This document shows positions 10,721-23,389 of a DNA stretch of 64,000 bases, piece by piece. The translations under genes were made by a program, and so were the position numbers. The DNA lies in the NCBI RefSeq assembly GCF_000003815.2, contig NC_049984.1:14989048-15053047 (forward strand). Direction: 5' to 3'. The stretch's first letter is position 1, and each line of letters opens with the position of its first letter. The notes below the pieces were generated by a model. It saw nothing but the letters and a program-made list of their open reading frames with translations. It did not search any database and was not told where the DNA came from. This DNA is from Branchiostoma floridae (Eukaryota > Chordata > Leptocardii > Amphioxiformes > Branchiostomatidae).

Positions 10721-11164
10721 AGCTGAGCTCTCCTACATGTATATACAATTCCTTTATAGTGTATCCTCGATTGAATTCGATAATTGATGTATAAATTTAC
10801 ATAAAGTTAAACCATATATCAAGCAGTCAAATTGCTACATACAATGTATTTTGGGATGAAATACAATAACCTAAATCTAGATCATGGGTTATTGGGTTCG
10901 ACTCCTATAATTGTAGAAGTTACCGCACTTATACTTTTTTTCTGTATGTATGTATGATGTTTGTTACAAATGATTTTGCTTGATTTGCTCATGGATCTGT
11001 TGCACAGAATAAAAGTAATCCAATTATCACGCAAGATTTTTGACATCTTGACAACTTTTGCCAAGACTTTAGACGATTGACATCATTGTTACCCTTGTTG
11101 TGTTGACATGTGATGCATCGTCAGCATACATGGCATCTGCTCGAACAGCAGCAAGAGTCTGCAA
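10721..11164. other. No recognised gene
   Basis: AT-rich, with a single 60-codon minus-strand frame of no recognisable family. Nothing else was seen. Confidence 0.4.
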
Positions 11165-12120
11165 TTGGCTTATGACATAACATTGGTTCCCCTGGATTTG
11201 AATACCCTATAGGATGACAGAAGTGTGTTTAGCCTCTGTGATGTATTCCACGTGATAGATACGCCAAAAAGCAGTTACGTCAGCATCTTTAATATGATAC
11301 TATATTATACCACCATAGGATCTGCTTGGAAATTAGTCTTGTGCCTCATTCTGGTATATGAAGTGATTTTTTAAGCGATTGCTGCTAATGTTGCAGTAGC
11401 TGAATCCCGCCCAGTGTTCAAATGCATGAACGCGTTTGTAATTCAACAGTCGTAACGTTAGTCCATTACATGGTAGCATCATATTCCCATGGAGGATTTT
11501 GGACGTCTCTCTTCCACATCCAGGGCTGACTTTGTCGGCCGGAATACTGTGACGGTGGCCCATTTTCTTGACCACAGTAAGACTTGAGCTTGCCAGGGCT
11601 TCCACGATGGGTCAGGTTCCTCACTAGGACACAATCTCCCTCTTCAAGGCCCGAGCCATACACATTTCTGTCATAATGATGATATATAGAACTTAATTGC
11701 ACGACAATTGTACATGATACAATGTATGGCAACAACTATTACACAAAGTACAAAATAGAGGTATATAGAATAATACTTCTTCCCCTTTTCACCTGCTTTC
11801 TCGGCATGCTTTGTTGCTAGGCTATAGGCCTCCTCCATTCCCTGTTTCCGCTTCTTCACATACTCGGGATATGTCTGGACTGCATCATGTGGATCTCTTG
11901 AACTCCAAACAAGAAATCTACAGGCAGTCTTGGGTGACGCCCTTAGAGTAGGAAGAACGGGGAGAATCCATTACTCTCATTCTTTGTGCAATTGTAGGAA
12001 TGGACAGCTTTGTTCAGTGAGCCTTTCCACCTTGACTTCTGATCACCAGGAAGTCAGCGTAACATGGCGAACAATGTCCTGTTGAATCGTTCAACGTGTC
12101 CATTTTCCTCCCGATGGTAG
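11165..12120 (-). mobile_element. Ty3-like retrotransposon, integrase end (copy 2)
   Basis: Colinear with 5,676-6,570: tgacataacattggttcccc at the left, the gccaccataggatctgctt-like block at about 11,310, and the integrase segment at 11,800-12,120. The minus strand gives a peptide parallel to copy 1 (KQGMEEAYSLATKHAEK) but with more indels. The YGRHPRLP block is shortened and the frame is broken several times. An AT-rich insertion around 11,690-11,780 is not present in copy 1. Confidence 0.65.
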
Positions 12121-12199
12121 GGCGTAGTTCTGGAATGCGCATCAGGTAGTCCCTTTGCCAGGTACGAAGCCATACAGCTCAAAGCGAAGGCATATCCGC

Positions 12200-13270
12200 G
12201 ACTCGAGTCACATAGCTGATATGCCTTTAAGTCCGTACTTGTCTGGTTTGTCAGGATTGTTTCCTGTGAAAGGTGTAATGCCCTCGACGATGTTTCTCAT
12301 TCTGTGAAAAGGTCAACAAGCTAGTCACACTGTGAATCATCTGTACCATACAGACTTCCTGTTACACGCACCTCGGGTTTTGGTTGTCTGCATGTCGTTC
12401 CTGATGTTCAGAGCAGTTCATCGTCGTCCTCCGTGGGTCAGCTTTCTCCGTGGCGCGTTTCTGTTGCGGCTCATTGCAATTGGGAAGCTAGCTCGTCCAT
12501 ACTTGCATCAAGGGCTTTGAGGAATTCTACAAACCTCACTTTTCCTCAGTCAAGAAAGTTCACATCTTGACGTCCCAGGTTTTCTTGGAAATGGCACAGT
12601 ATCGCCACCTTCTCGGCAGCTGGCGAGCAGCACAGTACTGCCGACTTGCACCGGCTTCTGGTCCACCACCGCCTCCCGGCCCGCCACAAGCGTGTATTGT
12701 CTAAACATATTCTTCCACATCTCGTCGATCGCCTATCATACCTTCTGTAGTGGAAAAATACGTTCCTTAGCCTCGTGCCTTCCCCAAGTATTTGTCTACT
12801 GCAGTCAAAATTATATCTATTCAATGTAGTTTCTTGCTATGATAATTCATCTATTATGAATTCATCATCTTCACATTCCAAACCATAGTTAAGAGACTCT
12901 CCCAGCCATGTTTCAGAGATAGCGACGACAACTCATTTCCATCTTTGTACCAGCTACCAAGCTGTTGACATTGATATGTATGAAATTCATTTCCTTACGA
13001 AAGATTGGCCCTGGGTCAGGATTAATATCACCGCTAGAAGAATCACAATAAGGGAGATACGTATACGGACGAGAATACATAGTAGACAAATGGTTGAGGC
13101 AGATATATCCTTAAGGTTAAACTGAAATGAATAGACTTAGTTAAAGTAAGCCTGCAGAAAATATGCCAGTCCCTACCCTATACAAGACCTATCGGCATGA
13201 TTCAACACACCTGCTCGTCAATCTAATTACATCAGTCAAACCCTGCATACTTGGAGTGGACATACCCAAT
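12200..13270 (-). mobile_element. LINE-like element copy, ORF1/endonuclease region decayed
   Basis: Homologous to 18,955-19,830, from agtccgtacttgt through gtgaaaaggtcaacaag, gttacacgcacct, cttcgccaagt-like sequence and cctgcagaaaatatgcc. The minus strand at 12,560-12,470 reads FLKALDASMDELASQLQ before a stop, which looks like a short coiled segment of an ORF1 protein. At 12,600-12,700, where the other two copies have GC-rich minisatellite sequence, this copy has only unexpanded GC-rich sequence. Confidence 0.6.
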
Positions 13271-13960
13271 GCTGTGAAACATTAACGACTGGACAGGGGT
13301 TTGTGAGCACACTGATGAAATGACTTGTTACCTGACCACTGATGTCGGTTTGCGATGTGGTTCAGTATGGATGTCCATTTCTCCCTCAGCAACTAAATGA
13401 CAAGCAATAGAGTTGCAGGTGGTTAGTTCCTATTTGCTTTTGGACAAATAGGTTAGTTAGTTAGTTAGTTGGTGGTTAGTTAGACCTGGCACTGTCCATT
13501 CTACAGGTACCTAGCAAAACTATGATCATCTTGCACCTTAATGTAATTCAATATCATGCCTTACTGTATTTTCTCCATTAAATTTCACAACCAAATTGAA
13601 ACACACCTTATTTGGGGCAAGTCTTAGACAGATCTGTGGGAATGAACCGTGAAATGGAAAAACTCAATAGTTTCCCAGGGTAAAGATCGTAAAATCAAGG
13701 ATATCTTTGAAAGGTGCTTGCTTAACTTCAGTTGTGAAACTAGTTTTCCAATTGGCTTTGTCTTTACAAACTTATCACCTATTGCAACTTACAAAAATGC
13801 TCAGAACAGATGAAATGTACACGAAAACTGTGTTAAGTTTTTCATCCTTCTTAGAACTGTAGTGCCACCTTACCCCAGTATTCTGTTTGAGCTCTTTTTC
13901 CCATCTATCCCCGCTATAGCATCAAATAAAGTATGCACTCTTGCGCTTTTAGGCCTTTGA
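13271..13960. other. Insertion or spacer between LINE-like parts
   Basis: No gene was recognised. A short gtta-rich tandem tract lies at 13,440-13,490. The segment separates two copies of the cctgcagaaaatatgcc block (13,149 and 14,037), so it may be an insertion accompanied by a duplication. Confidence 0.35.
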
Positions 13961-14360
13961 AAAATGAAAACAAAGTGTGCAGTTCATTTGAGAAAATACA
14001 TTTGTACAGTATTGAATAAACTTAGTGGAAGTAAGCCTGCAGAAAATATGCCAATCCCTGCCCTATGCAAGACCTATCGTCATGATTCAACACACCTGCT
14101 CGGCAATCAAATTACATCAGTCATTCCCTGCATAATTGCAGTGGTTTGAAACATTAACGACAACGTTACAACAACCTGAAATAATACAGACATACTTCAA
14201 CAAGAAAGGACAATCAAAATGTATACAGCAATACATATCAAAAGGTCAAAGTGGGCTCGCTCGTCCACGGTCCACCTATTCCATGATTGAAGGTTTATTT
14301 AGCCCATAGACTCCGCCGAATTACGCAGAACTTCCCGCAAGTACAGTTACATGGCGACTC
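13961..14360 (-). mobile_element. LINE-like 5'/3' fragment, second block
   Basis: Repeats the cctgcagaaaatatgcc/caagacctatcg block of 13,149-13,260, then continues with tatcaaaaggtcaaagtggg and ttccatgattgaaggttta. That continuation matches 19,913-20,060 in the other copy. It shows that the two elements are colinear over more than 1 kb. Confidence 0.55.
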
Positions 14361-15114
14361 TAATTTGTATGATTAATGTAACAGTGTCATTATTCTAATC
14401 TCCAAGCAGATCTAGATCTTAGATAACAACCGAGCTTTGAAACAGCAACCAAACCAATCACACCACTATCGAGTCTTACTTCGCACCCAATTTCGTAAAA
14501 CAGCAATCGAAACATTACTCCAAGGGGGGACAAATAGCATCGGGTTAATTTCACACCTTCTTAACACGTTATAAGTGTGTGTGTGGGGGGGGGGTGTATT
14601 GGCGGGTGGGGGCTATTATCGACTAGTTAGGCGTATGATGTTTGTCTCCGCTGATTTTCAGGATCATCGTCGTGCAAAAAAAAACAATATTCTCAAAATC
14701 TTATGTGTACATACATTTTACCACGTTAGAATATGTAACATCAGTCCATACAACAATCAAGTGTGCATACATCATACAAACGTATATACATACAAAATTG
14801 CATACCAACGTAATATCTAAATACACGTATCTATTTATATAACAATACAAGAGTGCATACATACGAAAATTCAGATGATGATAGTGTTGCACAGAAAGTA
14901 ACAGGGCTGACATTCGTACCTGTGCCATTTTTGCTGCTCGGTCCTCCAGGTATCCCAATACACACACACTTACATAATATATATTACTTTACATACATGT
15001 GTGAAAAGCCATGTTTATTTGTCAAAAATGAACAAAATGATGTTACAAATAATAAACAAACTTTACTGCTTCTAAACATTAATTCTTCCTGTTTCTACAA
15101 TTTGATATGATACA
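14361..15114. other. No recognised gene
   Basis: Contains a gtgtgtgtggggggggggtg tract at about 14,576-14,595 and AT-rich sequence with cataca-type motifs. Small frames on both strands overlap each other and look random. Confidence 0.4.
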
Positions 15115-15420
15115 CTACCTATCTACCTGAGCGCCCTATGTATATATCACAAGCGTTGGCTTCAACGTTCTTAGGGTTTTACAAAGTTTTTTTCCCCAAG
15201 TGTTCTTGTCTTTGCACCCAAAACTAATGCAATAAAATGCTTTTGCCACCGATACATTAATTGTGGGCCGGTGTTCTATGAGAATCGGTCTGAAATCCAT
15301 TGACTCAATGACCTGAACCGTCACTTCTGATTAACTTCTTTGAGTTCTTTTGAACTCTATTTCTTGTCACTGCGACATTGCCGACAAGTCTGATCTTTGC
15401 TGTCATCGTCCCTCTCACCT
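15115..15420. repeat. Dispersed repeat shared with 7.3-7.6 kb
   Basis: Near-colinear with 7,310-7,620, including acctgagcgcc, gggttttacaaagtttttt, gtgttctatgagaatcggtc and tgactcaatgacctga. Differences are mostly substitutions plus two short deletions. Confidence 0.7.
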
Positions 15421-15559
15421 GATAACTTTGATAAGGCACATGCGTTCGTTTAATGATTTTTTTAATGACATGTGTAGTGATGACACGAAGAAGAAGAACA
15501 ATGACATGTTATTTGCTGTGTATAGTACGTGTCTGAGTGTTCAGTGTAATTATTACTCT

Positions 15560-15653
15560 GGTTAGTTCTGATATAGGCTGTCTAGCAATAATGTTTACAT
15601 CCGCCTGGTTAGTTCTGATATAGGCTGTCTAGCAATAATGTTTACATCCGCCT
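15560..15653. repeat. Perfect 47-bp tandem duplication
   Basis: The unit begins ggttagttctgatataggct and is present twice, with no mismatch seen (15,560-15,606 and 15,607-15,653). A second local duplication, of about 42 bp (aaatggaaagaatattattg), lies at 15,917-15,998. Both look recent. Confidence 0.85.
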
Positions 15654-16040
15654 GTTCACTTGGTGGTTTCATTTGGTTATGTCAAAGACTTGGCGTTATG
15701 ACACCATACACACCTAGGGGCGGGTAATTAACCATTAGTGGCACAGCATTACCTATTTGATACACTTCTCTTTGTGTATGGAATACAACGTTGTGGAAAA
15801 ACAAACCATCTTCCGTGCTTGTAAGGATGACTGTGTTCTCGATTTCATCCAAGCCGGCAACAATTGCTGGTAACTGCTCCCAGCTCAGGCTGTACAAGCT
15901 CATGACTTGAGAGGGGAAATGGAAAGAATATTATTGGTTAACTGAAATCATGAGAGGGTAAATGGAAAGAATATTATTGGTTAAATGAAATCATGAAAAA
16001 TATAACATTTAAGCAACACAAAAGGATACATCAAAAACTG

Positions 16041-16700
16041 TTAAGTTAGGGTAGGCCCCCTTAAATGAAATATTACAAAGTGTCTTAGGTTCAATTCATC
16101 AAATGCAAGTTTCAATACTTTCCGGGGTGCGGCTGACTGGTACAGTCTGTCGAATGTTGTCGTTGTCATCTTAAACCATGTTTCTAGATCCCTCCAAAAT
16201 TTACTTTTGTACTGGAAGAATCTTAACCTGGGACAAATTGTAACATTGTAGATCAATTTAGATACATCTTTCGACGGAATAATCATCAAATTCATCCTCC
16301 CAGTATCTTTGTACAAAAATGTATATTATCGGAATTACAAATTATGTTGCCTTTGTGAATAAATGACATATAGATTATCTTATTAATTTTAACCATGAGT
16401 GATTTGATCTGGTGGACAATATTGGACCTATCATCGGTTATTTATCTTAAAGTTTTTTCCAAGTACCTAGGTATAGCTGATAGCATTTGATTACATTCTA
16501 ACTTGTCCATAGTATAACCGAATTTTACCAACAAGTTATTGTAAGATAAAAATCTTCCTTCTGTATCTAATAGGTCATTTATCTTCTTATTATGATACTA
16601 GACAAGACCCTGCGTGGGGCATAATGTCTTTATATAAGAGATACCATATTTTATTGGTTTAGTCCATATTATAGGCTTATTACCTTTACCTTTGCCAGAA
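16041..16700 (-). mobile_element. L1-like LINE ORF2, C-terminal remnant
   Basis: The minus strand encodes segments typical of the region after the reverse transcriptase of L1-like LINEs: PIIWTKPIKYGISYIKTLCP and LLDTEGRFLSYNNLLVKFGY at 16,690-16,540, then after stops MNLMIIPSKDVSKLIYN and FWRDLETWFKMTTTTFDRLY (16,316-16,100). Several stops break it. The left end (16,080-16,140) is also found beside the minisatellite at 9,415-9,480. Confidence 0.6.
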
Positions 16701-17880
16701 TGGCTAAGGTTATGTTTTGGGCTTGTGAGTCTGTGTGTGTGTCTGTGTGTCTGTCTGTTAACAGCATAACTCGAGAAGCCTTGGATGGATCCCGATAATA
16801 TTTGGTAGGTGGGTAGGGGTCGAGAAAACGAAGGTCAAGTTCGATAATGGACCCCCTAGCGGCTTGCTAAGGTACTGCAGCAGAACCTCAATTTTTGATA
16901 TCTCGTGTCCTGGACATGCTGTGGTTATGATTTTTGAGTGGTAGATAGCCCCTGGGGCAGAGAGTAAGTACTGTGAGTTTGGACCCCCTAGCGGCTTTTT
17001 TAGAACTGCAGGCTCCGGTTTCCTTTCAAACTTTGGACGAGAATAACTAGAGAACGTGTTAATGGATCGTCATGATTTTTGGTATGTAGATAGCCCAAGT
17101 AACAATGTACATAATGGAATACTAATTATGCAAATCAGCAACTAATTTGCATAATTAATGAGGAAAGTTTATAAATCCACTGCATTTCACGATAGGACTT
17201 TCAAACTTGTCACATATATAGATGAGAAAGAGAGAAATATCAATGCATATTAATTATGCAAATGGCGGCCTCATTTGCATAATTAATGAGAAAATATAAA
17301 CGTGTTGACAGATCGTTATGATTTTTGGTATGTAGATAGCCAAAGGGAAGACTTACATGATGGAATTCTAATTATGCAAATTGGCAGCTAATTTGCATAA
17401 TTAATGAGGAAAGTTTGTAAATCCACTGCATTCCTTTATAGGACTTTCAAACTTGTCACATTTGTAGCTGAGAAAGAAAGAAATATCAATACATTATTAA
17501 TTATGCAGATGATGATCTCATTTGCATAATTAATGGAAAATAAGAACGTGTTGACAGATCGTCATGATTTTTGGTATGTAGATAGCCTAAGTAAAAACTT
17601 ACACAATGAGATACTAGTTATGCAAATTAACAGCTAATTTGCTCCTTGAACTGCAGGAGCCGGTTTCAAGAAGGATGAAAGGATCATCATGATTTTGGTA
17701 TGCTGATAACTTAAGTGATGCTTGATACAATTTAATATTATTATGTAAATAGGGATCTAATTTGTATAAGCAATGGGAACCAACTCCAGGCATATAAAAT
17801 AAAATGTAATGAGTAACACATTTATGTCTACAGACATCATTCTACATAACAAACCTGGTTTATTTGGCAAAGGTATGTGT
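16681..17880. repeat. Long repeat with three 248-bp units and inverted octamers, copy A
   Basis: Starts with ttacctttgccagaatggct, shared with 22,470 and 24,238. After a 5' module (gcataactcgagaagccttg, ccccctagcggcttgctaag) come about three tandem units of 245-250 bp, starting near 17,055, 17,302 and 17,552 (gtgttgacagatcgt.atg). Each unit carries pairs of the form aattatgcaaat...atttgcataatt, spaced by about 9-10 bp. No coding sequence. The element class is unknown. Confidence 0.75.
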
Positions 17881-18473
17881 TCGTGGATCTCTAGTTTTCA
17901 ATTAAGATATTTGAGTTGCACCATGACAGTTGTGATTTTACGTCTTGAAGAGTTTCAGGTGGCTTGAACTGAAAAGATAACCATGCTTTAATAACGTCTT
18001 TAAAGAAAGGGTTTGTGGGGACATGTACAGATAAATGAGTAAACAGGTGATTGATATAGACAGGTGCATGAATGGAAAATTCCCTGGCTTACTAATGGAT
18101 TAGAGACACTTGGCACTTGTTTCTAAAAAGAGTTTACAGTAAAAATCCGGGGCATCCATGAAGCTTTGGTAAAGTAGGTAAATGTATTAAATTTAACCCC
18201 CCTTTTTAATATGTGTTATGAACAGTTTTACGTTTCAGTTTTTCCAGTCTGGTATTCTAAAGAAAGTTAGAAATTGTTTTTTTATCATAGATACGGAAGA
18301 AATCCTCTCCAGGTGATGGTAATGTCATGAACAAGTGAGTGAATTGTGAAACTACTAAAGCATTAACTAGGGGAATTTTCCCATAAAGTGTAAAATATTG
18401 ATTTTTTTCCACAGCTGAAGTGTTCTACTTGTCTTATTTAGTCTATTTCTGTAATTTTCTACCATAGTTACGA
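17881..18473. other. No recognised gene
   Basis: No frame or element was recognised in this AT-rich 590 bp. Confidence 0.4.
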
Positions 18474-18720
18474 GTGGTGTAGCGGTGGATCGTGAAGCAT
18501 GGACTGTCGATAAATTTGGTCATAAAGCGGTGTTGTTACAAATCCAGACTTTTAGAACTGTCTTTGTGATTACCATTTGGACATTCAATGACATGTACTA
18601 CAGAACAAGACAACATGAAACCCTACTTACCGTCCGTGGCGAGGTTGTGGCCAGAGCAAACCTTTCCTCACAGGAACGCCTCTATTGTACAGAAACAAAC
18701 ACAATTAAATCGTTGTTGTT
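18474..18720. repeat. Dispersed repeat R1, copy 3
   Basis: Matches 8,596-8,740 and 10,450-10,700 (tggatcgtgaagcatggact, gcgaggttgtggccagagca). A 118-codon plus-strand frame across it is not conserved in the other copies and is not called. Confidence 0.75.
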
Positions 18721-18954
18721 TATTAAGAAACCTTTTAGCCCTTACGGGCTAATCTTCCAAGGTTCAAACAATCAACACCATACATATACAAAATACATTT
18801 TTTTTAAACACAGCCATCAACAATCAAAGTATTTACAATAGGGCACAGTGTCTAGAGGTCAATGGTCTAGATGACAAAGTTTGAGATAGCCTGTTTAAAA
18901 CTAGACAATGTATACAGTGACTTAATGTCAGATGGCAATGAGTTCCAAAGCATA

Positions 18955-20060
18955 ATTAGCTGATGTGCCGTAAGTCCGTACTTGTTTTCTGGTTTGTCAG
19001 TATGGCACAATGCCTTCGACAATGTTTCTCATCCTGTGAAAAGGTCAACAAGTCACACTGAATCTTGCGTACCATACAGAGTTACTGTTACACGCACCTG
19101 GAGTCGGTGCAGAGCCTGGCCTGGCCTGGAGTCGGTGCAGGGCCTGGAGCAGGGCCGGGAGTCGGTGAAGGGCCACAAGCAAGTTCTGCCACATCTCGTG
19201 GATCATCTATCATACCTCCTGTAGTGGAGAAATGAGAACAGTTCCTTAGCCTCGTACCTTCGCCAAGTATTTGTCTATAACAGTGCAAATGATATTCAAT
19301 GTAGTTGCTTTCTATAATAATTCAACCCTTATGAATGTCATAATCATCTTCACTTTCCACAAACCACATATCTCATCAGATACATACGTAAGAACACCAC
19401 CGCCGTGCCTATTTCTGTCACGGCGTATAAGAGCCTGAAACCAGTTTAGCGAAATGTCAGCATAGTTAACAGACTCTCCCAGCCGCCATGTTTCAGAGAT
19501 AGCAACGACATCTAATTTGCATCTGACAAGAGTGGGCATTTCATCCATCTTTGTACCAAACTGGGCCCTGGGTTAGGATGGATTCAAGTTACCCGCGAGA
19601 AGAATCACAATAAGGGAGATACAGACGAGAATACATTGTAGACAACTGGGTTGAGGCAGATATATCCTTAAGGTAATGTTAGACTTAAAATGTATTCTGC
19701 AGGAAACATGCCAATCCCTGCACTATATAGTGTGCAATATCTTTTGGCATGGTTCAACACACCTGCTCGACAATCTAATTACAATAGTCAACCCTTGCAT
19801 ACCTGGAATGAACATACCCAATGTTGTGAAACATAAATGACAACGTTACAATAAAATGAAATAATACAAACATACTTCAACAAGAATAATCAATATGTAT
19901 ACAGCACTACATATCAAAAGGTCAACGTGGGCTCGCTTGTCCACCCAAAGACGTTACATAGAAGTCTTTGGTCCACCTATACTATGATTGAAGGTTTCTT
20001 TATAATCAGTCTGTGCAGAGTTACACACAACTTACAGCAAGTACAGTTACATCAAGGAGG
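18955..20060 (-). mobile_element. LINE-like element with endonuclease remnant
   Basis: Homologous to 12,200-13,270 and 13,961-14,360. The minus strand at 19,548-19,312 encodes CKLDVVAISETW, then LIRRDRNRHGGGVLTYVSDE. This is the pattern of the APE-type endonuclease of non-LTR retrotransposons (div.isETWl ... r.dR..hGGGV.iyv). At 19,098-19,180 a short GC-rich run (ggagtcggtgcagggcc-like, three to four units) sits at the place of the long minisatellite of 1,040-1,866. The copy is truncated and frameshifted. Confidence 0.65.
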
Positions 20061-20938
20061 TTGAACAAGATTGGCAATGAAAAATGATACATTGCCATGG
20101 CGACGGTGAATGTGTTTTGGTTTTGGAGCGTGGTGCAATTTAGAAGTACATGTCATGAATAAACACAGATAGCAGTGGGTCTGGATCTTCGACCCCAAGC
20201 TGGCTCTGGGGAAAGTTAAGGTAGCAAGCCCCTATGGTGTCAAGTTGGTAAGGTTCTTGTATTGCTATATGTATAATTGTACAGTTTGTATGTACTATTT
20301 TCAGACACCTTTGGTTATTTATGCTTTTATGAGCAGATGGCATGTATATATTCGAGTGAATATGACATATCCATAGTATGTGCATATGCTATTTTTGTTA
20401 CTGTGTATTGCTGTTCAAGATATAGCAAGTTGTTTGAATGTCGTTATGATATGCACTGTGTATTGTTGTACAGAATGTGTGGAAAGAGAAGTCGGGTATG
20501 ATGATAAATCATTTTTATTCAAAATATAAAATGTCAGTAGAAACAATATATATTCAAAAAATAAATGTCAGTACGAACAAGAAACTTAAACAATGTGAAG
20601 AATTAGTGTCATTAGCCGGTCGATGTGACGTTAATCGTACTATTATCTCAACGGTGGGTCTGGTTGCCAGGATCTTGCCAATTCAAATTTTCCTGCAAGT
20701 AACACCGGCAGATCTGAGAGAATTATGCGTTCAAGGAGCTAAGATGATAAGAGCTAGCGATCTGAACGGGACAAGTAATATTCAGCTACACTAGTACTAA
20801 TGGTACTCACGAAACGTCGTGCTGTAAAGCAATGTCCTTACTTACTACAGTCAAGAAAATGTCATGTTTCCTAGACTTTGAATTGGGTACAGAATATAAC
20901 ATCTCCTATGTTTACTCCAAATCAGAGCTACCTTAGTC
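20061..20938. other. No recognised gene
   Basis: Three frames of 74-105 codons occur on opposite strands, none resembling a known family. The minus-strand one (20,385-20,140) ends with YLNFPQSQLGVEDPDPLL, which looks protein-like but unplaced. Confidence 0.3.
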
Positions 20939-21760
20939 ACAGTAAAGTGTCTAGCAACAAGGTTTCTTGCGGTGAGTCCACCTCAGGCTCTTCTGCAGTA
21001 ACGGTGACGAACACATCGGATGATGACATGATTGGATGCTCCAGTGTGTGAGGATTTGTCTTGGCCAGCTGAGGTAACAAATGTGCAAGGAATACTGAAA
21101 TTAATCCAATACTGAAATGTATTAAGACAGAGAAAAGTTTTTATGCTATTTATTGCAAGACCAATAGGAAAATGTATTGTTCAGGACCATAATGTGATTA
21201 AATACAAAACAAAGTCGACAAAAAATACACCAAGTGTATAGATTTTACAATGACTTTTTAAGTGATTCCTTGAACCAACATCACTGTTCTTACGTCGCTG
21301 AACGTTGCCATGCTATTTAGATACATTCACTATAGGTGAAGTTAGAGGACTGTCAAAAATACATCAAGTGTATTTTACAATGATTTTCGAAGTGATTTCT
21401 CCCTCTTCTTTGAACCAACATCACTGTTCTTAAGTCGCTGAACCGCGATATAGGCATCTGCAAACGCACGACATCTTAAGTTGACATATTTGTACAGAAC
21501 TGCTTCCAGCAAAGCCATGCTGACCTTCTCGTTACTTATGTGGGCGGTAGCAATATCACACCAGTACTTGTAAACAATGTAACTGGACTCAAGGTTCTGA
21601 ATCATTTTATCCCCGAGAGCTTGCCCAGGCGCAGCTGCTCAACGTTAGCTGAGCTTCTCACATTTTCCACACGGCTGGAGAACAGATATATTTCGTCTTT
21701 AACCACAAACAAAACACCACGGCTAACTTCATGGATCCAACGTTCTGTGTACTACACGAA
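20939..21760 (-). pseudogene. Unrecognised minus-strand gene remnant
   Basis: Minus-strand coding-like pieces run in order. 21,760-21,610 has HEVSRGVLFVVKDEIYLFSS and SSANVEQLRLGKLSG, then stops. One base out of frame, 21,605-21,375 reads IQNLESSYIVYKYWCDIATA and YVNLRCRAFADAYIAVQRLK, ending in SKKREKSLRKSL. A possible last exon after an acceptor-like ttacctcag at about 21,070 encodes HPIMSSSDVFVTVTAEEPEV and ends at a stop near 20,939. I do not recognise the family. It could be a decayed host gene or a transposon protein. The frameshift and stop favour a pseudogene. Confidence 0.35.
21220..21450. repeat. Imperfect local duplication of about 130 bp spacing
   Basis: The segment tgaaccaacatcactgttct plus flanking tacatcaagtgtattttaca-type sequence occurs at about 21,240-21,300 and again at 21,360-21,445. 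It duplicates the 3' end of the coding-like piece above. Confidence 0.6.
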
Positions 21761-21860
21761 TGTGCTTGGTCTGTTAGCCACAGAACTCACTCTCCATTAC
21801 TGTTCTATAATGTACATACAACTGGGCAACCTTATTATTGTCTAACTTTATGTACTTCTT

Positions 21861-22464
21861 GAGCAATGCATAATATATCGTGCAATGTACCTGACTACTT
21901 GTTCCTCTTTAGTAGTCATCTTGAATGCCACACTAGCTGCACAAGAAATGGGTGCATCTACTGCCTTTAACGCAAAAGACCCTCAAATACCTGTCGTGTC
22001 AGGGACTGGTGCAACAGAGGGCAGGAGGCCTTACACACACTAGTCATCAAGTCCTCACACAAATTAAGCATTAGTAAGTCTGTCCTGAACACGAAAGAAG
22101 TAGTACTGTCTGAAGGTTTGTTCATATGCAGCGCTACATCAAAGTCGCTCTGTCACCTGATTACATCCCATACTAAACTACATAGGTTGCCAACAAACTG
22201 AGTGTGCTGAGACACATTTAGTGTACCCAAGAGTGCTGCATGTTTGGACGATGGCGTTGAACTTAAGTTATGAAAGCCGGTTTTGGGCAAAATTCCCGGC
22301 ATATATTCCTTTCCCGGCGTACTCCCGGTTAAAAATCGCTGTACATTATAAAAGAAAATAAAAATACCACTCCGAGGTGTGTGTTTTTTCCCCTTCCTTT
22401 TCAGCTAAAGATGTAGCACAATCACGAACAGTGAAAGCACCTTTCCCTAATACAACGCAATTTT
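21861..22464. other. No recognised gene
   Basis: No convincing frame. A cccggc-rich stretch lies at 22,280-22,330. Nothing else was seen. Confidence 0.35.
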
Positions 22465-23060
22465 CTATTTTTACCTTTGCCAGAATGGCTAAGGTTATGT
22501 TTTCGGTTTGGTGGTGTGGTTCTCCCCGTTTGTGAGCAGCATAACTCGAGAGGACTTCGATGGATGCAGCTGATATTTGGTGGGTGGGTAGGGGTGTGGA
22601 AGACGAAGGTCGAGTTCGATAATGGGCCTCCTAGCGGCTTGCTAAGGTACTGCAGCAGGACCTGCATGCTTGATATCTCGCGTTCCGGACATGCTGCGGT
22701 CGTGATTTTTGAGCGTTAGGGAGCCCTTAAAGCAAGGAGTGATTGCTGCGAGTTTGGGCCCCCTAGCGGCTTTCATGGAAGTGCAGGCGCCGGTTTAATT
22801 GCAAACTTTTGTCCGCGGACAGCATAACTCGAGAAGACTTCGACGGATGCAGCTGGTATTTGGTGGGTGGGTAGGGGTCTGGGAAACGAAGGGGGAGTTC
22901 GATAATGGGCCCCCTAGCGGCTTCCCTTGGTACTGCAGCGCAACTTCCGGGTGTGTTTTTCCATCTTCTGAACAAGCTATGGGCACGAATTTCGGGTGTT
23001 AGATAGCTCTTGTGCTCAGAAGTTAGTGACAGAAGTTTGGGCCACCTAGCGGCTAGTGTA
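22465..23060. repeat. 5' module of the octamer repeat, tandem copy B
   Basis: Begins ttacctttgccagaatggct, as at 16,681 and 24,238. The module gcataactcgagaggacttc ... ccccctagcggctt is present twice in tandem (about 22,540-22,790 and 22,818-23,060). It lacks the AT-rich octamer units. The GC content is higher than in copies A and C, which suggests a different subfamily. Confidence 0.65.
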
Positions 23061-23389
23061 GGGATAGCAGGGGCATTTTTGTCAAAAACCTCTGAAGCTT
23101 TACAACCCCACTCCACCTTAGCAGCTGTCAGCACAGTTGAGGGGTTCCTGGTCCATGAATAATGGACTGGCCTATGATCTGTCAGTGCTGTGAGCAACCT
23201 GATATTTCAGAGGTGTAAAGGTCAGACCTTGCAAATGTGTTAGTTGACCCTTAGGCCATATGATCAACTTGGCAAGCCAAAATGATGGGCTTATGTACAT
23301 AACAACGGTCTTAGTCTGTATTCTTCTCCTTCCTTTGAGTTTGAGAGGTAGGTACACTGTCATCTCTCTTTTCACTACATGGTCTCAAT
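23061..23389. other. No recognised gene
   Basis: Short overlapping frames only. It may be the 5' continuation of the LINE fragment that follows. Confidence 0.3.
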
